Shown: positions 11,091-22,261 of the stretch, in pieces
Layout of the letters: every line of letters begins with the position of its first letter
How positions within the stretch are numbered: the first letter of the stretch is position 1
Assembly: GCA_023238725.1 (NCBI GenBank)
Contig: CM041551.1
Span: 7,429,759-7,493,758, forward strand
Direction of reading: 5' to 3'
DNA: 64,000 bases
Origin: Scortum barcoo
Lineage: Eukaryota; Chordata; Actinopteri; Centrarchiformes; Terapontidae
Made by a program: the position numbers and the translations under genes
Notes under the pieces: generated by a model
The model's input: the letters and a program-made list of their open reading frames with translations, nothing else
What the model was told of the DNA's origin: nothing
Database searches by the model: none

Positions 11091-12389
11091 CTTCAACATT
11101 GTATAAGAAAATAGTGAAATAAAGCAACATAAAAGCAGATATACACTTAGGTTCATTTATTGATCATAAAAATAAAGTGTTTTTGTAAATTGTAAACCAA
11201 TTATAATAGTGCAAAGGAATGTAATAGAGTACTCTTTATACATGATGTAATGCAGTAGTTTTACTTGCAATTGAAGTTGGAAATATTCCATTACATAGTT
11301 TGTGTGTTGGAAGAAATGTTGATGGATATTTTCCTGTTTGGTCCACAGACCCACAGTCTCTTAGACGTGCAAAGAATTTATGGGTGTGTGTTTATGTGTG
11401 TGTCTCTTGGACATTGCGCCCTGTCTTTCACCCAGCACACGTGACAAACAGTCTTTGGAGGATTTGGAGTGACCTCTTCCTGCAGTAGCTTGTAAACTCC
11501 ACCACATTGTGCTCATGTGGCCAGGATTGTTTGACTCTGCAGGATTTTCTTATTTTTGAAGAAAGAAATATGAAACCAGAAAGGTGTGAGTATGGTTTTG
11601 AAGTCATTTACTGGATGTGTTTTCGGGGTGTAAAATGTCACTGTTAATGATTAACATTAACAATGTTAAAAAACACACATGATTATTAAAAAAAATATTC
11701 AAAATAAACACGTGAACATGTCTGGTTAGCTCTCGACAAATAATTATCAGAACTCAAAATGATTCAGATTTAAATGTTCAATTCTTGATTTCTTCCTGTG
11801 ATTGAACTGATGTGAGAAAAAAGTCATCCTTCATTTTGGAAGTTAAACTGAATGCTTACTCAGCAGGTCAGCAGCTCTCCGTGATGCTGCTTTGCTCGTA
11901 CCTGTATCAGACCATTTATCACTAATTCTATCACTTGTTTATATTTGTATATACATATCTAGGTGACTTCAAAATTAAATGTAATAAAAAGCAATTGAAG
12001 TGAACAAAGCATTTTGATCACTCACTTTCTCTCATCAGCACGATGTCATCAGAGCAGTGGTGATAAAGACTGTGCACAACAACAAAGAGTCTGTGGTGCA
12101 CGTGTGAAATAGCATTTATCTCATCTTTGGTTGTTAACCAGAAAAAGTTGAACCATTAAACACAAGAGTGCACTATGACAGTAGATATCCTTTTCACTTC
12201 TACAAGGAAACTTTCTTTCATGAACAAAGTACAGAAAAATAAGCAGAGAACTATAATTAAAAAGAGGAAGTTGGTTTGTGGTTTCTGTGGACGGGTCCCT
12301 CTGCAGGATCGTCATAGCGACTGTAGCCGCACAGCTCTCAGAAACAAAATATTTTGATCAGTCCAGACTTGTGCTTGTTGTCCACGTTT
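11091..12389. other. Spacer without recognisable genes
   Basis: About 1.3 kb of AT-rich sequence with short ORFs only. It ends at the 5' leader module of the right Siglec-like gene, so its right part probably contains that gene's promoter. Confidence 0.4.
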
Positions 12390-12590
12390 GAACAAGATGT
12401 GAGCAGGAAGATGAAGACTTGTTATATTTCTGGAGTGTTTCAGTCGTGTGATATCAAGTTTGAATCAACACGTCTGTTTTCTTTTATATTACAGCAGCTT
12501 AGCAGGGAAGTCGGTTGCTGGATCTGTTGCAGTTCTGCTGAAATTCACAAATTTCACCTGATTTGAAAACAAATTGTTTCTCCATTTTAG
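12390..12590 (+). promoter_or_regulatory. 5' leader/UTR module of the right Siglec-like gene
   Basis: Homologous to 4236-4480 (minus) and 21480-21610 (plus): GATGTGAGCAGGAAGATGAA, then ACAGCAGCTTAGCAGGGAAG. It lies about 330 bp upstream of the first leader exon. It is probably the noncoding first exon and promoter-proximal sequence. Confidence 0.55.
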
Positions 12591-12897
12591 CTGCAGCCTT
12601 GTTTGGTAAGATCAAATGTTTCTTTTTAACCCAGAGAGCTTTTTATTTTAGCTGGTTTTCATAAAAAGAGAGCTTGTTTCAGCAACATTTCATCTGATAT
12701 TTAAAACATTTTCAGTGACACTCTTTATATTTTATTAATCACTACTTATAACACAGTAACATTTGGTTGTTTGTGGCAAGTTCCTTGTTTGACCGTGTGA
12801 ATTTGAGGTTTTTTGCTGTAAAAGAACATAAATGATTTGTTTAAAAGTTGATTAGATTAAAATATTGAAAAGTAACTTTTTTCATCAAATCCAGGTG

Positions 12898-15800
12898 ATG
12901 AGTGTGGTTGCAGTCCTGTGTGTGAATATGGTGACAGCCAACATGTTACTGAGTGTCTTCTTTCTTTCAGGTGAGCTGTTTGTNNNNNNNNNNNNNNNNN
13001 NNNNNNNNNNNNNNNNNNNNNNNNNNNNNNNNNNNNNNNNNNNNNNNNNNNNNNNNNNNNNNNNNNNNNNNNNNNNNNNNNNNNNNNNNNNNNNNNNNNN
13101 NNNNNNNNNNNNNNNNNNNNNNNNNNNNNNNNNNNNNNNNNNNNNNNNNNNNNNNNNNNNNNNNNNNNNNNNNNNNNNNNNNNNNNNNNNNNNNNNNNNN
13201 NNNNNNNNNNNNNNNNNNNNNNNNNNNNNNNNNNNNNNNNNNNNNNNNNNNNNNNNNNNNNNNNNNNNNNNNNNNNNNNNNNNNNNNNNNNNNNNNNNNN
13301 NNNNNNNNNNNNNNNNNNNNNNNNNNNNNNNNNNNNNNNNNNNNNNNNNNNNNNNNNNNNNNNNNNNNNNNNNNNNNNNNNNNNNNNNNNNNNNNNNNNN
13401 NNNNNNNNNNNNNNNNNNNNNNNNNNNNNNNNNNNNNNNNNNNNNNNNNNNNNNNNNNNNNNNNNNNNNNNNNNNNNNNNNNNTTATTTTCTCACTATGG
13501 GCTCATTTGGTAAGGAAACACTGCTTTAATTTCTGTGCTTCTTAAACTAAAACTTTGATTTTGTTATTCTTCATATACAGCACTGACAGTTACGTTATTT
13601 ATTTGTTGGTGTTTTAGTTCTACTTTAACTAAAAAAACATGAATTCTGTGTTTTGTTGTATTTTTTATATTTGAACTGACTTTGAGGCACAGCTCCGCAG
13701 ATGTTAATCACTACTTACTAAAAAACAGTGAACTCTGGTTATACAGGAGAAGTTTCTGGTGTAAATCTGAAGTAGGGAAGTTGAATTCTTTGTGAAAACT
13801 TAACAAGAGATGTGATTAAAACAACTGGAAAGAAACAGTGTTGTTGTGTTTGCAGATCCAGGGATCAAGTTCCTGCCTGTGAATATGGTGACAAACAACA
13901 TATTACTGAGTGTCCTCTTTGTTTCAGGTGAGCTCTTTCTTCAGTTCTTTTTGAATCATTTACACTTTGGACTCCATTTAGAGACAAAGCAGGAAGAGCA
14001 GCACAGAAAGAGTCACTTTCTCCAGCTGTTCTTGTCCTTGACTGCAGTTGAAATGTTTTATATAGAAATTATTAAGAGGACAGGTAAAAAAGACCAGCAT
14101 GCAACACACTGCTGCTTTGTGTATCATGAACTCTCTCTTCATGCAGGTTTTGCTCCACACTTTGTTAATCATGTGTCTGCTTTTACAGGTGCTTTAGCTG
14201 ATTGTTCTAAAAGATTCACAGGCCTCTTCATTACTGCACCAAAGAAGATGGAAGCACTGAGTGGATCCTGTTTGCTAATCCCATGTAACTTTAGTGCTGC
14301 AACAGGACAAGAGTTTGACAACAGAAGAGAAACCTTCGGAGTGTGGATTAAAAATGATCTCAGATTTGCCATCAATCCAAACAATGTGGTTTTCAACAGC
14401 AGTCGGACAAGTTCAACATCTATACAATGAATATTACTGGAAACCTGCATCAAGAAAAACTGCACCACTTTATTTTACAATTTACTCACAAGTCACACCG
14501 ACACATACTACTTCAGAATAGAGAACAAACCATTCATGTCATCAGCTTCTTGTGATCCTCTTCAGATATCAGTTAAAGGTAAGAGAGTTTCGTTTAATGA
14601 CATTGTTTAGATTTAAATCAGCTTTGGCCTTAACAACACACTTTTTCATTGTGATTAATTTTCATTTCATCATAAATATAAATTGTCAGTTAACTGAATC
14701 TGTTGTTACACTTTGACATTAAAATGGACATATTGAAATGAAAAGGGAAAAAATGAATTTCTACATTTATTGTCAGCTTTTGTGTCAACTTTACACAAAA
14801 AGTGTTTAGTCTTTTTTTGTATTTCTGTAATATTTGTATTAAATATGTTTGAATTAAAACCACAGATTCTCCTGCGAGCCCCAGAATTGAGATCTCAGGT
14901 GATCTGAAGGAGAAGGAGTCTGTCACTATAACCTGCTCAGCTCTCACTCCCTGTCCACACTCCCCTCCTAAACTCACCTGGAATCTCCAACAACACTCTC
15001 ACAACAAAATAGAGGAAAACACAGATCGAAGCTTTACAACTAAAATCCAGAAGAACCATCACTCTGACAGACAAACATGATGGATACAACATCACCTGTT
15101 CTGCCACATATCCTGTGAAAGAAGGTGTCAAGACAGCAGAGGAGACAAAGACTCTCAGTGTTTCATGTGAGACAACCAGAGTTTGTTGTTGGATCCTGTC
15201 AGCACATGATGATTCATGGGATGTCAGCTGATTGTAATCAATAACTTTAATCTCACATTTTCCTCAGATGCCCCCAAGGACACCTCAGTGTCCATCAGTC
15301 CATCAACTTTGGTGTCAGCAGGTAGCTGGGTGAACCTGACCTGCTCCAGCAGAGCCAAGCCTCCCGTCAGTCGCTTCACCTGGTTCAAGACCAGCACAGA
15401 TGGACCCATGAAAGTATCTGAAGGACAGATTTACAGCTTTAATGCAACAGAAGGAGGAGATTATTACTGTGTGGCCACAAATGATCTCGGTCAACAAAAC
15501 CTCATCAGTGATTCATCTGACTTGCTGAAGACAAAGGTGGTTTATATATTTACTTTACTGAATCCAAATCTTATTTTCTCTCCTCTCACTTTATTGCTTT
15601 ATTTGTTTGTTTGTTTGTTTGTTTGTTTTAGCACCCTGCAGCACCTTTTACTGCATTTCTATGAGATGATTTTATACAATTAAACTTGAAGAGAAAGTGT
15701 AGAACCACACTGCATCAAGTGGTGGGTGGAGAGTGTTTGTTGTTGAATAAAGTGTGTTATGTTGATGAAGTTCAGCTTTGTGAGAACTCAGTCATGCAAA

Positions 15801-16669
15801 GATGCTCTGAAAGCATTTCAGCTGAATCACTTTGACTCTCAGTGTTTCATGTGAGACATTTTTATTTTGCTTTATGGAGAATGACTAAAGTTCTGCAGGT
15901 TGTTGTTTATTGATGTACAAGTTTGATCAGGACACCAGTTTATATTTGAGATTAACAGAAGGAACTAAAGTTTAGCATGTTTTTGAGCCACAACATTTTC
16001 CATTAAGGAGAAGGTGACTGTGCTGTCTACTTACAGGTAATCAAGAGTTTGGGGGTGTTGTCTACATTACAGTGAAGATCCTGGGAATCCTGATGCTCTG
16101 CAGTACAATGGTCATCTTTGAGTGGTGAGACAAACGTTTCTATGAAATGACCGTTTGCAGATAAAGACTTCTTGGTGCACTTAAAATGTTTAATGTTTAA
16201 CTTTAATTCATATTTATTCATTCCATTCTCCTTTTCTTTCAGGTGGTTTAGATCAAGATGCTGCAAGAAACCAGTGAAGGTAAGCTACTAGATGAGGAGG
16301 AACATTATTCTTTCAACAATACTTTGTCTTTGAAGAAAAAAATGGGACAAGAGCTCATTTTCTGAAAGAGCTAAAGAAGACTGATGTTCAAACAATCATA
16401 CAGAGGGAATCCTTTAGAGACAATGATGTTTAGATATCCATGTCTCCATAAACAGCAGTGACAGTAGACCTGAATGCAGTGGAGCCAAATGTCATTCAGG
16501 AGTCTTTATATTAGGCCGAATTTACCAAGACAAGCTCAAGGTGCTGCTGGCGTTTCTCTTTCAGCTGCATTAAACTCACTGCACAGCACTAACACTATCT
16601 CTCTGTGTGGTTTCACATCCACAGGACACAGAGCAGGCAGACTATGTCAACAGAGTTCAAGCGTCATGA
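12898..16669 (+). CDS. Siglec/CD22-like receptor, right copy, charged transmembrane segment (frameshifted)
   Basis: Exons: leader A 12898-12970, leader B 13856-13927 (ATG 13885), V-set 14189-14578, C2-type 14866-15166, C2-type 15268 to about 15536, transmembrane 16037-16124, cytoplasmic 16243-16279, last exon 16625-16669. The V-set ends DTYYFRIE; the arginine (14515-14517) matches the strand-F arginine that binds sialic acid in Siglecs. The transmembrane exon reads GVVYITVKILGILML with a lysine at 16075-16077. The tail ends DTEQADYVNRVQAS with no ITIM. Membrane lysine or arginine lets activating Siglecs pair with DAP12, so an activating partner of the left gene is inferred. Defects: two opposite 1-base shifts in the V-set leave a stop at 14428, an extra A near 15053 shifts the first C2 exon, and another near 15497 the second. 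It is a pseudogene or has homopolymer sequencing errors; AATAAA is at 17219. Confidence 0.7.
12984..13483. other. Assembly gap (500 N)
   Basis: Exactly 500 unresolved bases, probably a gap of standard length rather than measured size. It falls directly after the first leader exon of the right Siglec-like gene, where leader exons A and B are near-duplicates. The assembler probably failed on a local tandem duplication. Confidence 0.98.
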
Positions 16670-17893
16670 AGGAGGAGAGGAAGAAGTCACATTCACCATA
16701 AATACTTTATTTCTCTATTTCTTGTTCCTGCTAATTCTTGAATATGAAATACTGATGAGATGAACAAAGGATGGACAAGCAAACACGATAGATGCTTTTA
16801 TTTTATGGAAGATGACACAAACATAATGTACTGCAGCTTCTTCTTTAGTTTGTGTAAGATTGTTGTGTCATTCTTATGATTCTTTTCCTTTTCTTTGAAA
16901 ATATTTACTTTCAAAAGAGGAATAAGGACGATTGAAATGAGACATTTCAGATGATGGATCGACAAAGTGTGAAGGATTTATATTAATCCAAATAAATATC
17001 CTGGAGTGTTTTAATGTGTTTATAGTTCATTCTGACCAAAGTTTGTTTACTATTGTTAAAAAGAATTGAGACTTTTTTCCATGCAATTTGCTGTTTGTCT
17101 TTTGATTGGCTGTTGTTTCAGAGTTAATTGTTAACTGATCTGTTCTGGTTGGTTCTAGTTATTTCATCATGTCAAAAGCTTGTTGATGATGTTTTGATGC
17201 TAAAGATGCTATAAATGCAATAAAATATAAATGTTAAAAGCACGAGGTGTATCAGTGTGTGTTTGATGAATTAAAGTGATTCCTGATCTGATCCAGCAGA
17301 AGGAGCCTCATCAGCTCTATCTGTTTCCACAATCAGCCCTTTTCCTTTACATCTGTAAACTGTTCTGAATGCAGTTTAAAGTCTGACAACAAGAAGCAGG
17401 AGAGAATTATCTAAATCTTGAACCCTGACGTTTATAGAAAATCATTTGTGAAGTTGGGAAGCTAACAGTTTTTTGCCCTGTTGTAATGTCTCCATCTTGT
17501 GGTGCTATCAGGTATTGTCTATTGTTGACGTATTGTTGTTTCTGTCTTTGAAAGAAAGCCAAAATATTAAAAACACCAATCAATCTAACAATTCTGAAAC
17601 ATATTATAAATGTTCTTATATCCCATGTACTGTCGATCCAACCATTTTCTGTACAGACAGAAAAGCACACCCACCCATTTTCATCTATTCATTAAGAATT
17701 TCAGAAGCACAGAGAAGAAACATGGCTCACCACATCTTCAAAGAGTGCCTTTAACAAAACAATGTAAAGCTGTGGAAAAGACTAAACACAACAGAGAGAT
17801 GTTGATTCTTGATATGCTTTATTCTTATTTTTCACTCACTTACAGTTTTAGGGCACTTTGATGCAGAGTAGTTGAAGGTTCCAGCCGAGAGAT
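16670..17893. other. Convergent 3' UTRs of the right Siglec-like gene and the myosin remnant
   Basis: The plus-strand receptor 3' UTR runs from 16670 to about 17240, with AATAAA at 17219-17224. Parts of it recur at 21750-21920. The minus-strand myosin remnant has AATAAA at 17823-17818 after its stop at 17894. The two transcription units would end tail to tail about 0.6 kb apart. Confidence 0.55.
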
Positions 17894-19205
17894 TCACTCT
17901 CCATCATGTCCCTTCTGTGAGACAATGGAGGACAATAATTGGGTTCATTAACAGTATCCTTGCTGACTTAAAAAAGCAATAGATATAGCACATATAAAGC
18001 TATACATTGTAACACAGTGAGTCCATTGGTTTGGTCATCATTGCCAACTGAATGAGGATTAGAGAGGTATGTCAGACACTGTTTGCGTCACTGACCTTGG
18101 ATCCAGCATCACGGCTCTTGGCTCTCATCTTGTTAACCTGCGACTCAGCAATGTCAGCCCTCTCCTCTGCCTCGTCCAATTCATGTTGCAGCTTACGGAG
18201 CTTGGTCAGATTGCTGTTGGCTTGTTCCTCCTGTTACATCATTGGTTTTGATGAATTATTATGTATTCTATAGTAGCACAATATGCACCCATAGCATTAG
18301 GATACACCTATACTTACAGCCTCCTCCGCAGCTCTCTTGTAAGATTTGACCTTCAGCTGCAGTTTGTCTACTAGATCCTGCAGACGGGCCAAACTCTTCC
18401 GGTCCTCTTCACTCTTCACAGAGTTAAGTAAGCAGAGTCATGCATTGCTTTCTACAACTGAGACACAAATTGAAGTAGATGATAATATTTGAGGGTGGCA
18501 CAGTGGTGGTGGAATCTTGGTGGCATTTGGTTAGCACTCAGTTGCCTCACAGTTCAAGAGGGTTCTGGGTTCAATCCCTGTGTGGAGTTTGCATGCAGTC
18601 TTTTCTGTGTGGTTCTCTCCAGTTCATGTTCTCCAGCTGTGGGGTTCTCCCACAATCCAAAGACATGCAAAGACACATGCAGGTTAGGTTAATTGGCAAC
18701 TCTAAATTGCCCCTAGGTGCGAATGGTTGTCTGTCCTTCAGTGTCAGCCCTGTCAGATTGGTGTCCTGGTGTCCAGTCCAGTCCAGGGTGCCACTCAGGG
18801 TGCCCAATGATAGCTGAGACCCTGTCACCCTGTGTGTTCTCAGGATAAGTGGGTGGGTTTAGAAAATGGATGGATGGATAATATTTGATTACAGTATACC
18901 TGATAGGTAAGCTCCTTGACCTGTCTCTCATATTTACGAACTACTTTCACCAGAGTCACTTCCCGCACCCTTCTTTTGCTCATTTTCCACCCAACTCAGC
19001 TTCCAGCTCCCGTACCTATAAAAACATCATCACTATCACAGAAGCCAAGCGCCATATCCACATCTGGACATATCAGTGTCACTGACCCTGGCCTCCAGCT
19101 TCTGGACCTGCTTCTTGCCACCCTTCATGGCTATTTGCTCAGCTTCATCCAGACGGTGCTGGTCCAAGGTGATGGACTTGAAATCCATTGGGGGTTTCCC
19201 TGCAC
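17894..19205 (-). pseudogene. Cardiac-type myosin heavy chain pseudogene, last five exons
   Basis: Encodes the end of the coiled-coil rod of a class II myosin heavy chain. Exons from 5' to 3': about 19088-19205 (HRLDEAEQIAMKGGKKQVQK), 18900-19015 (VRELEAEL, then KYERQVKELTYQ), about 18318-18412 (LARLQDLVDKLQLKVKSYKR), 18096-18230 (LQHELDEAEERADIAESQVN), 17894-17914 (KGHDGE, stop). HELDEAEERADIAES and DEAEQIA resemble vertebrate cardiac MYH6/MYH7 more than fast skeletal forms. Splice sites are mostly kept, but exon 18900-19015 has a stop and frameshifts, and everything upstream (motor, neck, most of the rod) is missing. A SINE-like repeat sits in the intron 18413-18899. Introns show it is not a processed copy. 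It fits the MYH6/7 position next to SLC22A17 in the human block. Confidence 0.85.
18484..18880 (+). mobile_element. Teleost SINE-like dispersed repeat, copy 1
   Basis: Starts GGTGGCACAGTGGTGGTGG, contains the box-like GGGTTCAATCCCTGTGTGG, then CCACAATCCAAAGACATGC and TTAATTGGCAACTCTAAATT, and ends in a GGATGGATGGAT tail. The second copy at 33833-34195 is inverted and about equally long. This is a very common short interspersed element type in teleosts; I do not assign a family name. It is inserted in a myosin intron. Confidence 0.8.
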
Positions 19206-19552
19206 AGGCTCAAATCCTGCCAACAATGATAAGTAGCAATAAACTTGTTTGATGGAAGTATTATGTTTTTAATCTGGGATTACACTCATAGTTTCAGTCA
19301 TCATTCTCATGATTTAGTGACACAGCCTGTGTTTTATTTATAAATGTTTTATTTTTTATTGGAAGTTAATCCTTTTATTATTATTATTATTATTATTAGT
19401 GGTAGTAGTAGTAGTTGTAGTGGTGGCCTAGTATTTCAAAGGTAAGCTCTTTGAGGAGAGGGATATTTCAGTCACTGTCTTCATGATGTGTGCAAAGTTT
19501 GTTGTCATCATTACTGTCTGTGCTGTTGACTCTATATTTATTTATTCATTGA

Positions 19553-20345
19553 TTAAACACCTAGTGCCCTCTTCCTCACTGGTGAGCCTTTGCTTTTACC
19601 TGGCAGGCTTCTTGCTGGTGTCCTTTCTGTCTGCAGTAAAAGCACCTTCCCTCCACCAGGTGGCGGTGGTGCTCTTCCAGGGAGAGTTTGGTGCTGCCAA
19701 GCTGAGAGCTCAACGGGGCCGCAGCTTTGGCTCTTCCTGGAAAGAGTCTTATTAGGACAGTGAACAAAGGAAGAGCATCCCCTAGAGGCACTATGAGGAA
19801 TAGAGGCATTTCTCTTTTCTCTTTCCCTCTTCCTAAGTCTGTGGTCGATTCTGATGGCTAACTTGATCATGGAGTCCAGATCTGGTGGAGGATCCAAGGT
19901 GGCTATGTGGTCTTTAATAGGTTCAGAGAGTCCATTTCTAAATATATCTTGTAGAGCTATGGAGTTCCAGACAGGGTTCAGAACTTGATGGGACTTTCTG
20001 CCACACTACATTGAGATTATCTGATATGCAGCCTGGGCTGTGTCTGTCGCTGGCCTGACTTGGTCAAAAACCTTCTAAAAGTGTGAGTGAATCTGGGAGC
20101 TGAGACACAGGCTGATGAGCCTTGGTCTCACTCAGCTGTAGCCCATGCATCCGCTTGGCCTATTGTTGGGAGATAATAAAGGGTATTTTGGCCTGATCTG
20201 AGCAGGCAGTAGCTTGAAGTGAAGATCACTCTGAATCAAGAAGGATCTACAGTCACCTGAGGTCCCTGAGAACTTATCTGGAGGAGCTAGTCGAGGTAGA
20301 AGGGTGGTGGATCCTCCTGGAGCAGGCTGCATTGGGGCTGTCCAG
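19553..20345 (-). mobile_element. Degenerate Ty3/Gypsy-type LTR retrotransposon gag fragment
   Basis: On the minus strand, in order: APPDKFSGTSGDCRSFLIQ near 20290 (start of the capsid region), then LSEPIKDHIATLDPPPDLD near 19900. Last comes a CCHC zinc knuckle CFYCRQKGHQQEAC (C-x2-C-x4-H-x4-C) near 19625. This order and wording match Gag of vertebrate Sushi-like Ty3/Gypsy elements. The pieces lie in different frames with stops, there is no pol, and no long terminal repeats were seen. It is a dead fragment. Confidence 0.8.
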
Positions 20346-21082
20346 ATCGTAACTCGTGAACTCGACTTGGACCTAAATCCACGAGACTGAGAGACCTCAG
20401 CCAGTTTTCAATAAGCTTTATTGAGGTTGTGGCAATAGGAACATAACACGCTGGAACACTTGGCATGACGGCACAAGACAGGGGGAGATGCAGACATATA
20501 TACAAGAGGTAATGATGATCAGGTGGAAAAAACTGGGGAAGGACAGACAATCAGACAAGGTGGGAAGTATTGCAGGAAATGAGGACTCTGAAATGAAAGG
20601 GCAGACATGACATTCAAAATAAAACAGAAAATGACAAAAGAAGACAGAAACAAAAACACACAGTGACCAAACACAGTTTCTGAGACATGAAACTTTGTAT
20701 ATGTTTTTAGACAATAGATACATGTTCACCATTATGTTAGTTTCAGTGCTTTTAGAATTTGTTGTTTGTATTAAAATCATCTGACATGTCAAAGAAAGGC
20801 TGCAAAAATCAACACAATAACCAGCATAAAGATCACTTCATTCATTATTAACAAAGTGAAAATGTGTATTAATCTTATACAATCATTCATTTGTAAAGTA
20901 ACCATCTGTCCTTTCATAAGTCTTCAATGTGATGATGAATAATGCTTCATTCACGCACCAATAATCAAGGTGGAGATATTTGTGTCATGTTCCAAAAGTT
21001 ATTTATTGATCTCACTCTTTAGGGGCCTTGGTTTCCTTCAGATCAGTCGATCTGGCTCTACTGGTCATTTCTTGTGACTGAA
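20346..21082. other. Spacer without recognisable genes
   Basis: AT-rich sequence between the gag fragment and a LINE tail. It was searched on the minus strand for the missing last exons of slc22a17 and for upstream myosin exons; none was found. Confidence 0.4.
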
Positions 21083-21163
21083 GGTGAGCAGGCCTTTGCT
21101 GATGGAGCCCTCAGACTGTGGAGCTCTCTGCACACTGAGATCAGACAGACTCTGAACATTTGA
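21083..21163 (+). mobile_element. Tail of a non-LTR (LINE) reverse transcriptase ORF
   Basis: Reads GEQAFADGALRLWSSLHTEI followed by RQTLNI and a stop. The pattern A-F-x3-(A/G)-x-R-L-W-(N/S)-S-L is the usual C-terminus of teleost LINE polyproteins. Only about 27 codons remain. It is a small dead fragment and the family is not determined. Confidence 0.55.
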
Positions 21164-21289
21164 TACTTGAAGGTCTAACTTGAATGTGTCTCGTGGTGTT
21201 TTAAATTCACTTTGTTTTTATTTCCTTTTTCTATATTGGCCAGTTCACTGCTGCAAAAACTGTACTGGAGCCTTTTTCAGATCTTCTTT

Positions 21290-21980
21290 CTGATGACAGA
21301 ACCAAAACAAATTCCTTCCCTGATCCAACAAAAGGAGCTTTAGCAGCTCTGTGTGTTTCCACAGTTTGTCCTTCAGACTCTGCAGCTGTTCATTATACAC
21401 AACACAGTGAGTCTGTAAAAAAAATCTTCACACCACGATGCCACCCTGTTGACCTCAAACTGCACAAAAAATGACTTCCTCACCAACAGGATGTGAGCAG
21501 AAAGATGAAAACTTGTTATATTTCTTAAGTGTGATATCAAGTTTGAATCAACACATCTGTTTTTCTTTTATATTACAGCAGCTTAGCAGAGAAGTCGGTT
21601 ACTGGATCTGAGGTCTGTGACAGCCCACGTTATTAATAAAAATGTTTGTGTTGGACTGCGCCGTGCTTGCACTGGACATCCTTGGCAGTGGGGAAAGAGG
21701 GAAGTCAGTCACTTTTTATGTTGTGCCTTGATCTCCCTGAGGCTGGGCAAAACAATGTGCAGCTTCTTCTTTATTTTGTGTAAGATTGTGCTGATTTAAT
21801 CATTCTTATTGTCATTCTATTCCTTTTCTTTGTATGTGGAAATATTTGCTTTCAAAAAAGGAATGAGGATGACTGAAATGACACATTTCAGGATTTATAT
21901 TAACAAAAGAAACCAAAAACATCCTCGAGTGCAATTTGCTGTTTGCCTTTTTTTCTGTTGTTTCAGTGTTAATTGTTTAC
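21290..21980 (+). pseudogene. Collapsed Siglec-like gene remnant: leader module joined to 3' UTR
   Basis: The first part (21420-21610) matches the 5' leader module: GATGTGAGCAGAAAGATGAA, ACAGCAGCTTAGCAGAGAAG. The following part (about 21755-21930) matches the receptor's 3' UTR at 16835-17090: GCAGCTTCTTCTTTATTTTG, TTCAAAAAAGGAATGAGGAT. Exons for the ectodomain and membrane segment between them are absent. A piece at 21300-21370 resembles 17290-17350. The copy is internally deleted, not processed, since no exon is present. Confidence 0.65.
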
Positions 21981-22261
21981 TGTAGTTCTATGTCTCCTTA
22001 ATATCCACATTTCAGTGTAAACGATTTTGACATTTAATATTTCTACTCACCTTCTTTATTACTTACTTTATTACATGATGCTCTTTTTACAGCTGTGCAT
22101 AAGGCCTTTAATCGTAAAGCACCACATAATGGTTCTCTAACAACAGGGGGCAATTTCTGGGGACATGAAGGGGGACTGCGTCCACCTTATTGGCTTTCCT
22201 TCTCTGACTCTAGGTTTGCTTGGAGAAAACAATACCCTGCTGCCAGCTAAAGCCCGCTTAC

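Noticed and set aside
12865..13545. Long ORFs across 12865-13545
   Set aside because: Most of the length is the N gap; only the leader exon up to 12970 is real.
20287..20792. Hydrophobic ORFs on the minus strand
   Set aside because: Cys/Phe-rich shadows of AT-rich sequence next to the gag fragment; no membrane-protein family recognised and no slc22a17 C-terminal motif.
22095..22125. Short text resembling a LINE reverse-transcriptase segment (KAFNRKAPH)
   Set aside because: Too short to separate from chance.
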